Below, piece after piece: positions 20,501 through 32,069 of a stretch of DNA of 64,000 nt. The first letter of the stretch is position 1; every line of letters starts with the position of its first letter. The position numbers and the translations under genes are program-made. The DNA is from Guillardia theta CCMP2712 (taxonomy: Eukaryota; Cryptophyceae; Pyrenomonadales; Geminigeraceae): NCBI RefSeq assembly GCF_000315625.1, contig NW_005434673.1:865631-929630 (forward strand), written 5' to 3'. A model generated the notes under the pieces. That model was given only the letters and a program-made list of their open reading frames with translations. It was not told the origin of the DNA and made no database searches.

Positions 20501-21285
20501 ATAGCTTACAAGATGGCGGCCATGCGCGAGGGTACTCGCCGCACAACATCTCGGTTGACATCACGTTCCACGGATGTTCGAGGATGCGATCACCCGTGGC
20601 TTTCAGGGACTTTGTGAGGAAGGAGCTTGCGAGGTACGAGATCATCAAACCACTTGGATTCATCTTCAAGTACTTCCTGTACAAGTTGGGGCTCAACGAT
20701 GCGTACACTGGAGGGCTGAGCTCGCACTCTGCCATTCTTCTCCTCATCTTCTACTTCAACCTCGAGGAAGTTTCCAAGGCCTACACTGAGTCGAAAATCC
20801 CGGGAAGCTCTCAAGAGATCCCTGCGGACTGCAAGTACGGCGAGTGGCTCCTCCGCTTCTTCCAGTGGGTTGCAGAGTTTCCGTACAAGCACGTCGGAAT
20901 CAGCTTCGGCATTGGAGATCATGGAGTGACCCCTTATTTCATTTCCGTCTCCAACTTCGGGCAGGGGCTGATCAAGCTCAGGCAGTACGATCCGTCCTTA
21001 CCCGAGGATCCTGACGACAGCAAGGGGACTTTCGATAGGCTCTTCATCGGTGACCCCACTGACGTCTCGATCAATGTTGCCAACTCTTCCTTCCAGTGGT
21101 TCCTCGTTCAGTTGTCCATCCAGGGCGCCTTCAAGGTTCTATCCGACCACCAGGATACAGCTCCTCACCTGCGGATCTATGGGGGGGTCTCAGAGTCGCC
21201 TTCTCCCTTGCAGAACATCTTCGACCCGGCAGTGGTACAGGCTGCTGGCAAGTTGAGGATGGCGGCCAAGAATGCACCCAGATGA
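17523..21285 (+). CDS. TRF4/TENT4-type non-canonical poly(A) polymerase with long N-terminal extension
   Basis: Adds nucleotides to RNA 3' ends; family members act in nuclear RNA surveillance or mRNA tailing. The catalytic part lies in the exon from about 19064 to 21285. It shows GSFSTDLYLPHSDVDVLVIG (near 20241-20300) with the G-S and paired Asp of a pol-beta fold, and the third Asp in SVDITF (near 20555). The central PAP-associated region follows (LGFIFKYFLYKLGLNDAYTG, then GGLSSHSAILLLIFYFN). A Ser/Glu-rich disordered stretch precedes the domain. Upstream exons at 17523-18239, 18263-18470, 18517-18629, 18698-19009 and 19064 onward join by GT-AG in frame, except that the junction near 18200-18260 is unresolved. 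The N-terminal 500 residues match nothing I know, so two separate genes cannot be excluded. Confidence 0.8.
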
Positions 21286-21400
21286 TGATGCGCCTAGCTC
21301 GAGCCCACGACGTGTAACTCAACTTACTGTACAGCTTGTGCTTGCCTCTCATGACTTGTTGTTTTCATATCTAGTAGACACTAACGTTTGAGATGTGTAG

Positions 21401-21406
21401 AATAAA
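21401..21406 (+). terminator. AATAAA poly(A) signal of the TRF4-like gene
   Basis: A perfect AATAAA (GTAGAATAAAATGC) lies 116 bp after the stop at 21285. The convergent TPR gene ends at 21540, so the two genes are tail to tail with about 130 bp between them. Confidence 0.55.
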
Positions 21407-21539
21407 ATGCAAAGCGTGAATTGATGGGAGTGATGGGCTCTTGGGCCACAAACGCTTCAAAACCTTCTCTTCCCCCTCCTGCTTCCCTCACGCGGATCCC
21501 CCTGCCCTCTCTTTGCTTCAAGATCTGCCTCCTCCTCTT

Positions 21540-23940
21540 TCAGCAGCATCTCTGCCATACGATCCGCACGTTGCATCTGCTCCTCGTCCTCCTTCTATCT
21601 GCCTTGTCAGTTGCAGCGCACGAAAATGTTGAAAAGACCTTCTTGTCTGCCTGCAGTGATCGGACGTCTCGACGCCTCTGCAGCTCTTGGTACATCTTCT
21701 CGTGAAGAGGATTCCTTGAAGGGCTGGTCGGGGCTTTACTTGGTCGCGCGTTCATCTTCGATCGGATGATCGACAGCCCAAAAACAGCGTCTTCGTAGCT
21801 GGGATCCAACCTGACGGCTTTCTGCGCATATACTACTTCAGTCTCCCTGTTGAATACATTACAACTGACCTTGAGCATCTCTTCTGCTCTCTCCAGGTCC
21901 TGTGAAGATCGCGCAAGCAGGTGCCCGTAGTTACAGAGCACTGCAACGTTGCACGGATCAGCGCACAGGGCTTCCTTGTAAAGATTCTCGGCTCTTTCGT
22001 AATCCTTTCTGAAAACCTCAACAAGATGGGCGTAGTTGCATAGATTGATCGCGTCCTTGGGGTCAACCTCGTACGCTCTTCTGTACAAATCCTCAGCCCT
22101 GTTGTGGTCGCCCTTGACAGAGAGGAGGAGATGGCCTGCACAACTGTGTCAGGACCCATCCATCGGCAAGCTAGGCGCATGCCGTAGTTGCAAAGGGCAG
22201 ACGAGAAGTTGGCATTGTACTTCAACGCCATACTGTAGCAGTGCTCGGCCTCTGCGTAGTCTTGGTGGACAGAATGCTTCAACAAGCCCAAGAAACTCCA
22301 GGCAGGAGAAAACATCTCGCTGATGTTCAAAACTCTCCTGTACAACATCTCTGCCTCATCAAACTTCTTGAACACAGCCTGGACGAGAAATCGATCAAAA
22401 GACGTGCGTGTGAAGGTTACAAGAGGAATTCCTGAAACAGCAAGCCATAATTGCACATGGCATGCAAGTTGATTGGATCTTTTTCCAGAGAGATCTTATA
22501 CAGATCCTCGGCAACGGTGTATTGCTTTCGAAACTGAGAAGCGAAAAAGAGTCAAAAGAAGCTTGACGCGATGATCAGAACGAAAACCTTGCCAACAAAC
22601 GTGGCGTAAAAGCACAGTGCATCAGCATGGTACTTGTCTCTACTCAAAGCTTCCTGATTGTCTCATTGTCAACGTAGCAGTACCTTGATAAAAGAAGTTC
22701 TTACCAGATAGATCTTCTCAGCAGCATCATACTGGTTGCAAGTCTCTTGTACAAAGATTGCTCTGCCACAAAGAGCAGACGTATGGTTCGGTGCGATCGC
22801 TAATGCCTTTTCTATCGCTTGTTCTGCTTTCCCATAGCTGTGCAAGGCGTTTAGTCACAGAGGCGTGGCAAAGTTTCTTTACCATCGTAGGTTTTCATCA
22901 AGTAGCAAAATTCCATACTTTGCGAGCACGTCAACATTGTCTGGAGACTTCTCCAGTGCCTTCTCATAATATTCCTTGGCTTTCACAACGTTGCTGTTGT
23001 ATCGATGCTCGATGAAGCCGCACATTGCAAGAGCGTCGACATTCATGCTATCAATCTTCAGAGCTGTCTGGCAAAGGAGGAGCGAAGTCTTTAGCTCGAC
23101 TCTGAACAGCCGAAAGATATCTGCAAGGATACAAAACGAAATCGCATCTCCCTCAAAGAAAACGAAGTTTCCTTCTAAAATTGTTGTGAGAACCGACAGG
23201 ACATTCTGAATCCTGTCGTACCTGACAACTCGCTGAAATCGCTGGTTGCTGCATTTTGCGATTTCAGCTCGGCCTCATTCTTGCCGAGAAATGTTTGCAA
23301 GGATGAAACTACTCAAAGTCATGTAAGAAGTGAGCTCAAGTCATCGTGGCTCACCGTAGTCTTGACCGTCGAAATTGTGGAAACACACTTTAAAGCCGCT
23401 GCCATCTGAACGCCGCGTTCACACAGAGCCCTGATCGCTCATCATTACCTTCATTCTTTACAAGTTTTCCCACAATCCTCGTCTCGAAGCTCAAATGCTC
23501 CTGGGAGAAAGAACCATCACATGCACAAATCGCCACAGCGACGCTTCAGTTACAACCTCCTCCTCCTTTGGTAGGAGCAGAACATGCATTCCCTCCTTGC
23601 ATTTCGCTTCAGACGAGCTGACGTGCTCTAGAAATGGATCCCAGCGAGCATAAAACTCGCCTATGGCAGCATGGTAACACTTGCGCTGGAAACTTCTGGA
23701 AGGGAAATCAAGGACTTGCAGGCGGTTTTCGCCACCCTGCCATGAACCCCCGCGCAGCTTGAGAGGGCTCCCAGCCTTCTCCCTCGATCTAGCGACTTGC
23801 TCCCAGCATCTCTGTCGGAGAGTTCTGTTCAAGACGCTCCCCCTTGCCGCGCTCTGGGCCTGCCCCTCGAAACTTGTTCCAGTCAGACTGCATGGAACCG
23901 CACAGGCCAGCGCTATCAAGGAACAAACGATCCACTTCAT
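21540..23940 (-). CDS. Tetratricopeptide-repeat protein with N-terminal leader, multi-exon
   Basis: Protein-interaction scaffold of unknown partner. ATG 23940 opens a hydrophobic leader (MKWIVCSLIALACAVPC), followed by a basic Ser-rich stretch and the motif LKLRGGSW near residue 60. Downstream exons on the minus strand hold TPR-type helices with the pattern A..YY.KAL..SP.NVD.L..YG. Examples are KAKEYYEKALEKSPDNVDVL near 22930, KAEQAIEKALAIAPNHTSAL near 22800, AEMLYRRVLNISEMFSPAW near 22340, YERAENLYKEALCADPCNVA near 21960, and a last repeat near 21790. The end is basic, with stop at 21540. The leader implies ER entry or, in a complex-plastid alga, possible onward import. Exon borders are approximate, and the link between leader exon and TPR exons is inferred. 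Confidence 0.7.
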
Positions 23941-24676
23941 CGAGCCAGCTGTCTCATCAAAGAAGGGATGCAGGGTGATATCACTCCAATCTCATGCTCC
24001 AAACACTGCCCCTTCAATCCCTGCTGCACCTGGATCGATCAGTTTCGCCCTGCGGGTGTCATAGGATCCTGGAAGAACTGAGCGCGCGGATGTTGAAGGA
24101 GGAGCTCTGGTAGCTAGAAGCCATCTGTGGAGGTTCATCTCATGATGGATATGATCGTGTGAGCTCGCCATGCTCCTCCTCTCTCTTCGTACCCTGCCGC
24201 TGCCATGCACCTGTTCCCCTCTCTCTTCCGTGCTGCATGATCCGACCCCCGTCCTCACTCACCCACCCCTACCCTCCTTCAACTTGTCCTTCTCAACGCA
24301 CCGAATGCTTCATTAATGCTTAGGGGTACTTTCAACCTGAATCTATTGGAAAAGTGAGGGTCCATGGGGTACCAATCAGTACCCCTACCCAAATGATTCT
24401 GGTCGTACCCCTGCAGGAACCCCACTTCGGGCCGGATTCATGCAGGAGGAGCATCTCGCACACGGCAAGATGGGGAGGAGGAAGGAGGGGGGGCCGAAGA
24501 TCGAGGGCGAGCAGGAGATGATGAGAGGGGAGAGATCGGCCAAGAGGATACAGTGGAGGAGAGATTGACGGTAGACGAATGCAGGGCTTGCAGGAACTGT
24601 ATTCCTACTTGCTTTGAACGCTGATCTTTGCTGCTCTATTTCCCCGTAGTTACAGCTCAAAGGGAGCACCCTTGAT
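23941..24676. other. Divergent intergenic region with short hairpin
   Basis: Lies between the TPR gene (minus) and the repeat-protein gene (plus), so it probably holds both promoters. A perfect 7-bp inverted repeat with a 6-nt loop (GGGGTAC CAATCA GTACCCC) sits at 24366-24385, with further GGTAC words nearby (24327, 24414). No gene is visible. Confidence 0.45.
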
Positions 24677-27600
24677 ATGCATCTGAGCAGCAAACTCGTA
24701 GTGTACCTGGCTCTGCAGGCAGCTACTCTGCTCGTTGCACGGGAAAGTCGTGTCTGCCCACGCAGTTCTGGAGGGATCACATGGTCAGATGGCCACCCTC
24801 GCTTCGGTAGCGGTGGTACCGAGCAGCATGCCCCTGTCCTTCGACTGGCAGGAGCAGGGAGGGCATGGATTCGCAAGAAGGTCAAGGCAGCCGTCAAGAA
24901 AGAACGGCAGAGGAAGAAGAGGAACATCGAAAACACCAACCTGCGGGCCTCAGTGAGACCAGACCCCAAGGCAATCAATAAGCATGCCCTCTTGCAGATC
25001 CACATGGAAGAGAAAGCTCTTGAATGGATCCGAGGAGGTCGCAACCACTCAGATATGCCCGTGGTGGACCCTGTGAAGTTCTTTGAGAGTCTTGAACTTG
25101 CTCAAAATCAGAGCAGTCTTGCCGTGGAAGGTGGAGAGGGAAAGGCGACAATGACGATTGAGCAGGCCAAAGAAGAGAAACGGGCGAGGACTAATTCTCT
25201 CCTCGAGGATGGAGAACCTAAGAAGCACAAGAAGCCCAAGTTGTCCTCGCCTTCACCCGATGCCATGGCTCTTAGGGGCGGAAGAGGCCAGAAACGCGGC
25301 GGTGGAGGGCAGAAACGAGGTGGAAGAGGCCGTGGAAGGGGTGCGAGCAGCAAGCCGCCTTTGCGAGGAATGAGTGGTTCAAATGTAGCAGAACAGGAGG
25401 GCTCGCAAGGGCGACAAGGGATGCCTAGCAGCGCCTATGAGAGAAGTGATGAAAACCAACCAACCTCAGCCCTGGAGGACCACATCGAAGCAGGCGGTAG
25501 AAGGAACGTGGGGGAAAGAGTAGGGATGGCTTCAGCATCTGCTGCCTATACATCCTCCAAAACTCAGCAGGAATTACTGGGGAGGGAGGTTGAAGCTCCC
25601 GGCTTGAGGGAGCTGCCGGAGAAGACCAAGGAGGCGACGCTAGGAAAGCCGCCTGTACCCGATCCCTCGCTGATAAGGCCACCCCAGCCAAGCAGACGGG
25701 CAGAGCCAAGCATGGGAGCCGAGCCGAGCAGCAGCAGCAGTCTGTCCGAGAGTAGCAGCGAGGTATCAGACTCGTCCGCATCCGCAGGGGCAGCCCATGG
25801 CAAGAACGCCCCACCGGCTTCTCAGGTCACGGACCTAGGGGGTGCAGGGATCCAGAGTGCGCAAGCGCTAAGGAAGGAGGTTGAAGCTCCCGGCTTGAGG
25901 GAGCTGCCGGAGAAGACCAAGGAGGAGGCGGAGGAGAAGACACAGGAGCAGGGGAAGGAAGCGACACTAGGACAGCCGCCTGTGCCCGATTCTCAGCCAA
26001 GCAGACGGGCAGAGCCAAGCATGGGAGCCGAGCCGAGCAGCAGCAGCAGTCTGTCCGAGAGTAGCAGCGAGGTATCAGACTCGTCCGCATCCGCAGGGGC
26101 AGCCCATGGCAAGAACGCCCCACCGGCTTCTCAGGTCACGGACCTAGGGGGTGCAGGGATCCAGAGTGCGCAAGCACTAAGGAAGGAGGTTGAAGCTCCC
26201 GGCTTGAGGGAGCTGCCGGAGAAGACCAAGGAGGAGGCGGAGGAGAAGACACAGGAGCAGGGGAAGGAAGCGACACTAGGACAGCCGCCTGTGCCCGATT
26301 CTCAGCCAAGCAGACGGGCAGAGCCAAGCATGGGAGCCGAGCCGAGCAGCAGCAGCAGTCTGTCCGAGAGTAGCAGCGAGGTATCAGACTCGTCCGCATC
26401 CGCAGGGGCAGCCCATGGCAAGAACGCCCCACCGGCTTCTCAGGTCACGGACCTAGGGGGTGCAGGGATCCAGAGTGCGCAAGCGCTAAGGAAGGAGGTT
26501 GAAGCTCCCGGCTTGAGGGAGCTGCCGGAGAAGACCAAGGAGGAGGCGGAGGAGAAGACACAGGAGCAGGGGAAGGAAGCGACACTAGGAAAGCCGCCTG
26601 TGGCCGATTCTCAGCCAAGCAGACGGGCAGAGCCAAGCATGGGAGCCGAGCCGAGCAGCAGCAGCAGTCTGTCCGAGAGTAGCAGCGAGGTATCAGACTC
26701 GTCCGCATCCGCAGGGGCAGCCCATGGCAAGAACGTCCCACCGGCTTCTCAGGTCACGGACCTAGGGGGTGCAGGGATCCAGAGTGCGCAAGCGCTAAGG
26801 AAGGAGGTTGAAGCTCCCGGCTTGAGGGAGCTGCCGGAGAAGACCAAGGAGGAGGCGGAGGAGAAGACACAGGAGCAGGGGAAGGAAGCGACACTAGGAA
26901 AGCCGCCTGTGGCCGATTCTCAGCCAAGCAGACGGGCAGAGCCAAGCATGGGAGCCGAGCCGAGCAGCAGCAGCAGTCTGTCCGAGAGTAGCAGCGAGGT
27001 ATCAGACTCGTCCGCATCTGTAGGGACAACGCCGGCTGCCGCAGTGAGGAAAGGGGAGAAGTCGGGCGAAGCCCCGCCAGTTAAGCCTTTGAATCCTCCA
27101 TCAGCTACTGCTGTGGAGATCAAGACAGACGAAGCAGAGCAACGAGGCAGGTCTACGGCCCCAAAGACAATGGGAAGTCAGATGAAAAAAGGTGATTTGC
27201 GAACGGCAGAAAAACAGGCAGAGGAAGCGGATTCCAAAGGTCGAGTAAAGGCTTCAGCATTGGATGATTTGCAGTTCCAGTCGTGGGACCAACTTCAATC
27301 CTTGAGACTGTCAGGTGTTGATGAATGTTTCATGATGATTCTTGTTGTGTTTTGACATTCCTGCTTGCTTCTCTCGATGCTAGAACCAGAGTCCAAGGTG
27401 AACTGAGTCAGGTTGCATTTGGCATGAGTTCTGAACTTCACGTGTGCAGGAAACTCAAGACGACGATGACCGGGGAGGGTCTGAGGTGTCTGTTGGATCA
27501 AAGAGAACCTCAACGGACTGACTTGAAAATTTCCTAGGAATCATCAACAGAGACCTCCGGACACAAAGTTCTTGTTTGTTGCATCATAGAGATCGCTACT

Positions 27601-28829
27601 GAACCTGCGAAACAGATGTCCGCCTCTTTCTCTCAGGACGACGATTCGGAATCAAGGTAGGATCTGAGAAGGGTGGGCCCACAGGAATGATCGTGTGTTG
27701 AATCAGCGAGAAAGTTGCACCGGATCATCTGCATAGAATGGTACCTCTATGCAGTCATCCTCTCAATTCTTATCTGCTGCAAGGTCACTACGGGGAAGCG
27801 AGCATGTGCAGCATTTGGGTTCTTCTTCGACATAGAGGTAAAGTGAACGCAACAGGACTCAGTTCCTGCAGTTGATGGATGGTTTTCAGGCGTCGGAGAA
27901 CCACTCGGTATGCATTCAACAGATTCTGACGGCTTCGTACATCCTTGCAAATAGAACTTTGAAGATCAGCGCCTGGTGTACGCCTGGTGCTCTGCCGTCT
28001 TTAGTGTCTCCGAGGATGACTTGGGAGCAGGAGGAAGTGAAGGGAAGGAAACCAAGGAGGCTGCTTGGGAGCATCTAGGCACGGTGGGTTGACCTTTCTT
28101 TCTCCACCCCCCTTGCTCCTTCTTCCCTGGGAGGAAAAGTGGACCCNNNNNNNNNNNNNNNNNNNNNNNNNNNNNNNNNNNNNNNNNNNNNNNNNNNNNN
28201 NNNNNNNNNNNNNNNNNNNNNNNNNNNNNNNNNNNNNNNNNNNNNNTGGGTCAACCATAGCGGTCTCCCGAAACTCGACGACTACGACCCAGAAGGCCCT
28301 GACAACTACGGGCCCATTCCCCTTGCTCGCCCCATCACCATCGCGAAAGGATCCAAGATGGGGTTTTGCATCCATACAGACCATCCTTGGGGCATCGTCC
28401 TACGAGCGCTCGGTGTGGAACGCCAACCTCCTCCCGTCTTCCTCCGTGCTGATGCTGCTGATCTGGCAGTGCCTGCGTCCGCCGACTTCCCTGAAACTCT
28501 CGAGGGGTCAGGGATGCATAAGATAAATCTGGTAGCCATACCCTCCAGACCTTGGACAAGAGTGTAAGTTGTAGTGACTTTGAGTTGGCAGGGAGATGTA
28601 ACGGACTCCAATCTGCACGTGAAGCTCCGGGCGGGCAGAGTCCTCTCCAATCCTCTTTCGACACCCTTCCAGTACGATTTGCCTGCCATTCCCTTCCCTT
28701 CTGACCGTTCCTTCTGCGCATCAATTACCCCTCCTTCCCTTCGGTTTGTCTGTCAGGCTGAGGAAGGATACGGAGATGGATGCATATGGCCTCTGCGGTA
28801 TCATCGAGTACAAGCTCCTGCCTGCTTGA
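24677..28829 (+). CDS. Low-complexity repeat protein with leader-like N-terminus and possible C-terminal beta-sandwich
   Basis: The first exon runs from ATG 24677 to about 27315. It begins with a hydrophobic stretch (HLSSKLVVYLALQAATLLVA), then a very basic helix (RKKVKAAVKKERQRKKRN), an RGG-type patch (GRGQKRGGGGQKRGGRGRGR) and then 103-residue repeats. The frame ends at 27355 unless spliced at the GTGTTG near 27315. Later exon-like frames continue, including acidic SASFSQDDDSESR (27615-27655) and SVSEDDLGAGGSEGKETKEA (about 28000-28070). After an N gap come IPLARPITIAKGSKMGFCIH then TDHPWGIVLRA (28310-28410), HVKLRAGR near 28620, and YGLCGIIEYKLLPA with stop at 28827-28829. This end resembles a PHR-like beta-sandwich; that is weak. 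It may be two genes. Function unknown. Confidence 0.5.
25585..27027 (+). repeat. Five-copy 309-bp coding tandem repeat
   Basis: Period is exactly 309 bp (103 codons) for copies starting about 25879, 26188, 26497 and 26806. A first, shorter variant starts about 25588 and the last copy is cut at 27027. Each unit reads EVEAPGLRELPEKTKEEAEE, then ATLG.PPV.DSQPSRRAEPS, then a Ser run SSSSSLSESSSEVSDSSASA and KNAPPASQVTDLGGAGIQSA. Copies are nearly identical at the DNA level, pointing to recent expansion and possible length polymorphism. Confidence 0.95.
28147..28246. other. Assembly gap (100 N)
   Basis: A run of exactly 100 N, a conventional length for a gap of unknown size. It interrupts the downstream exons of the repeat-protein gene. 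Frames that cross it are artefacts. Confidence 0.95.
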
Positions 28830-30700
28830 GCGATCTGAGGCCTGAGCTCTCCGATCACCGATGGATGGGGAACTTGTGACTTTGAATGCCTTGATAAAGG
28901 CTTAGGCTGCCAATTGAAGTTGTCAAGTTGTGCTTCCACGCCAATGATAATTCCGATGATGCGTTCAAGTTATGAACTTCGGAACCAGATTGGTCCTCCG
29001 ACGACTCACTATGTCAGTGTTGCTCGGCTACTAGCCTTGAAGGCTCAAGTCACTGTCAGGGATCATCGGTGGGCAGTCAGAGTCCTGCGGCGGCTGCCAA
29101 CTTGAAACTCCGCCGCTCCCGACTAGTCACTTTTTTACTCAAAGTGAAGTCAAAAATCAGTACGAGAACAATTAGGACGCGGTGACTCTCCGAGAGTCGA
29201 GCATGCAGTGCAGTGCGCCGCGCGCGAGAAACTGAGTCACTGGCTGCTCACTGCTGTCCCCAAACTTGAAAACTTGACAGTCACTACTATGATTACTACC
29301 TAGAAACTTTTTTTGCTCAAAGTTAAGTTAAAAATCAGTATGTGGACACACTGGCCGGCCCCCGGCCGGGCCGCCCAATGACCTTCAAGGTCACTGGGCC
29401 CGGGGCCAACTCAGTTGAGTCACCGATTTGAGTGAAACGGCAGCCCGGCGGCGGAGCGGCCTGGCGGCCGGGGCCGGGGCCCGGCCGCACCAGTGTCAGA
29501 AAACCATCAGAATTTGATTCTAAATTTAGAATTAAAATACTTGTTTCAAATCAGAATGCTTTCAAAAGCAGTTATATCTTAACGTTTCGATTTATAAATA
29601 TTTATGGTAATTTTACTTTCAATATGGTTTTATAAAGAGTACTGAGATGCGGCCCCTCCCGTGCACGGAGGCTATCATACCCCTGATTGGCACTTATCAT
29701 CAAGGGCAAATGGGGGATGGGGTAGTCGCCCAATTCCGTCCCTTCATTGAACAAAAAGTCCCCCACCCTCCACCCACCCTCCTCAACTGGTTGACTACTA
29801 CCTCTACCCCCTCATTTTCCCTTTGAGTACCTCCACCAATTCCCTATTGAAAACAAAAAGTCTCCCACCATACCCCTGTTCCTAACCCATCCACCCCCTT
29901 CAAGCTCAATGCAACCAACTACCCCACCCTTTGAAGCCTCTGGTCCTACCACCCTTTCACTGAGTGGAATACAACCCCATCCTGCATCGAATCAGCAGAT
30001 CCTGATGCAACCTTTATATACCACCCCTACCCATCATAATGTATCACCCCACCCTCCTTTAAACTCGTCATCAAGATGACCAACCCGTGTCGTCGTTTGT
30101 TGACGACCCATGATTGTACGACCAACCCCCTACCCCACTTATCTTGCCACCCCACTCGGTATTACCCTCTCTTTCCACTTGTGTACCCTATGTTTGACTG
30201 GAAATCACCCCGTCATCTACCCCACCCTCAGTGAAGGGACCCATTCCACACCCTGCGGGCTAGTCTTGTTGCCACTATCCATGCTACGTCTGCAGCATGT
30301 CTGTCAAAAAATTCTCGCAACCACAACAATGTCGCCCTTCTCAGTATCTTGCATGCTCCTTGACATGTTCTGTTCGTTATGTGGCATGTTCTGCGTGATT
30401 ATCAATTTGCATCGTCCCTACTCTCATCATCCTCGACAAACACAACTGAAAGTAAATCTGTTTCACTTCCTTGGTGGCCAACTCTCCATCAGCCATTGAT
30501 CCATATTAAGAGGATCATGGACTGTATGTATTCATCCTCCTCAACATTTCCTTCTGTCTGTCGGTTTTAGCTTTATGGTGTCTATGGCAAACTCTAGCGA
30601 CCAAGGGCATTGTGTGATGCAAATTGGTGTAGCTTTCATGAATATCGATTCATGTTTCCTACAAGGCGTTGACACATTTCTGCTTTCAGCTTACCAAGAC
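28830..30700. other. Long intergenic region with direct repeats, GC-rich block and C-rich block
   Basis: Three zones. At 29130-29330 a motif CTTTTTT.CTCAAAGT.AAGT.AAAAATCAGTA occurs twice about 182 bp apart. At 29350-29490 lies a GC-rich block (GGCCGGGGCCGGGGCCCGGCC). At 29650-30250 the plus strand is full of CCCACCCT / ACCCCAC words, the complement of the G-rich zones near 16500 and 40000. Frames across the latter are compositional. The final 400 bp before ATG 30701 are a plausible promoter. Confidence 0.5.
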
Positions 30701-31731
30701 ATGACACGTACCAAACACATCCTACTTGCCTTAGCAGCGTTGTCAAATTATGCATCGGCCACTCCCTTTGGTGGGAGCTCCGGAATGCTCAACGAACTGG
30801 TCAGGAGCTCCTCACAAAATTTGCGCGAACTTTCACAAAGAGAGCGATCATGCAGCAGGTGAGAGTTGAGGTTGTGTGCAGAGATTGAACTGATCGTGAT
30901 CCATAGACAACCTTTTCAAGTTGTTTCATCCCCTTCCACCCCCTCCATTGGAGGGTTGAAAGCAGCCGCTGCACCCGTCGCTATCATCCCGGACATTGCC
31001 AGAGACTCGTCGAATACTTTCCGCAGGCAGAAGAGCACGTGAGTTTGGCTGCTCTGCACTCTGGATGCAAGTCGATGTGACATATTGGTAGGCCTGTGTA
31101 CAGAGTCCGCTCTTTTGGAGAGCTCTCCTCGATGGAGTACCAGGACCTCATCGTGAAGCTCTGGGACGCGGTTGAACAGGGAGACGTCGAGGAGACCATC
31201 AGTCTCGTGAAGCAGGTGAATGGGAACAGCGTCCTTGGCTTGTCAGCTGACTCTTCCCCCCACCAGGGAGCATGGCCCAACCATATTCGGACGGGGGACG
31301 GACTACAGGCGAATGCGCTGCAACTGGCAGCGAAGAACAATCATGTCGAGCTGATCGACGTGCTCGTTCACCTGGGTGCGGATGTTCACATGGCAAACGC
31401 ACAAGGGATGACAGCCCTGCACATGGCTGCACAACTGGGAAACATGGAGGTGACGTTCTGGTAGGGGAGACGACTTGTTGTTGACGACTTGTTGTTCAGT
31501 CTGTGAAGACTTTGATCTCGTTCGGAGCGGATCCTCTTTCGCATGTAAGATGATGATGTCTGGTTGATATGGCATGTGCTCATTGTCCCTCAGGACTGGA
31601 TGAAAGATACTCCTCTTGACAAGGCCATTCTTGCGGAACAGGAGGTCTGGTTGGATGATGAATTCGGTGAGAGTGTTGAATTCATGTGGCAGGAGGTAGC
31701 AGATTTCCTACGCTCTGTGATTGAAGGTTAG
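30701..31731 (+). CDS. Ankyrin-repeat protein with N-terminal leader (first of two in the window)
   Basis: Exon 1 from ATG 30701 encodes a leader (TRTKHILLALAALSNYASA) followed by TPFGGSSG and a Ser/Arg-rich stretch, ending at a GTGAGA near 30860. A second exon (about 30904-31039) gives IGGLKAAAAPVAIIPDIARD. A third (31087 onward) gives VRSFGELSSMEYQDLIVKLW. The ankyrin repeats follow: NALQLAAKNNHVELIDVLVH, then GADVHMANAQGMTALHMAAQ, then VKTLISFGADPLSH in the next exon. The C-terminal exon is DWMKDTPLDKAILAEQEVWL then VADFLRSVIEG and TAG at 31729-31731. A GTTAGG at that point could splice on to GDRQSLLAFNQN near 31775. Ankyrin repeats bind proteins; the partner is unknown. The leader implies ER entry or plastid import. 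Confidence 0.7.
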
Positions 31732-32069
31732 GACTTTGTTCTGATATTTCACCATCCGTGACACGTTAGCAGGCGACCGACAATCTTTACTTGCGTTCAA
31801 CCAAAACGTGAGGCATATGGTTCTTCGTCAAGACTCTCGTCACTTCGTCGAGGTCCTGCACTTCTTTTCCATAATAATGGTATGTGACGTTTTTAACAGG
31901 GCAAGCACACAAACCCTCTCCTTGCTAATCTTTGAAGGGATTTACACAATATGACAATGCGCTTGCTGCAAGGTCACAAAACGTTCGATCTACCCCCCTT
32001 TATTTGCTGTTTTCATCATGTATTATATTCTGATCGAGTTATCTCCTTGATATATCCTTGTCTTTCTTC

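Noticed and set aside
25425-27029. Repeated minus-strand frames starting MGRSCHGLPLRM
   Set aside because: They are antisense shadows of the 309-bp coding repeats on the plus strand and repeat with the same period.
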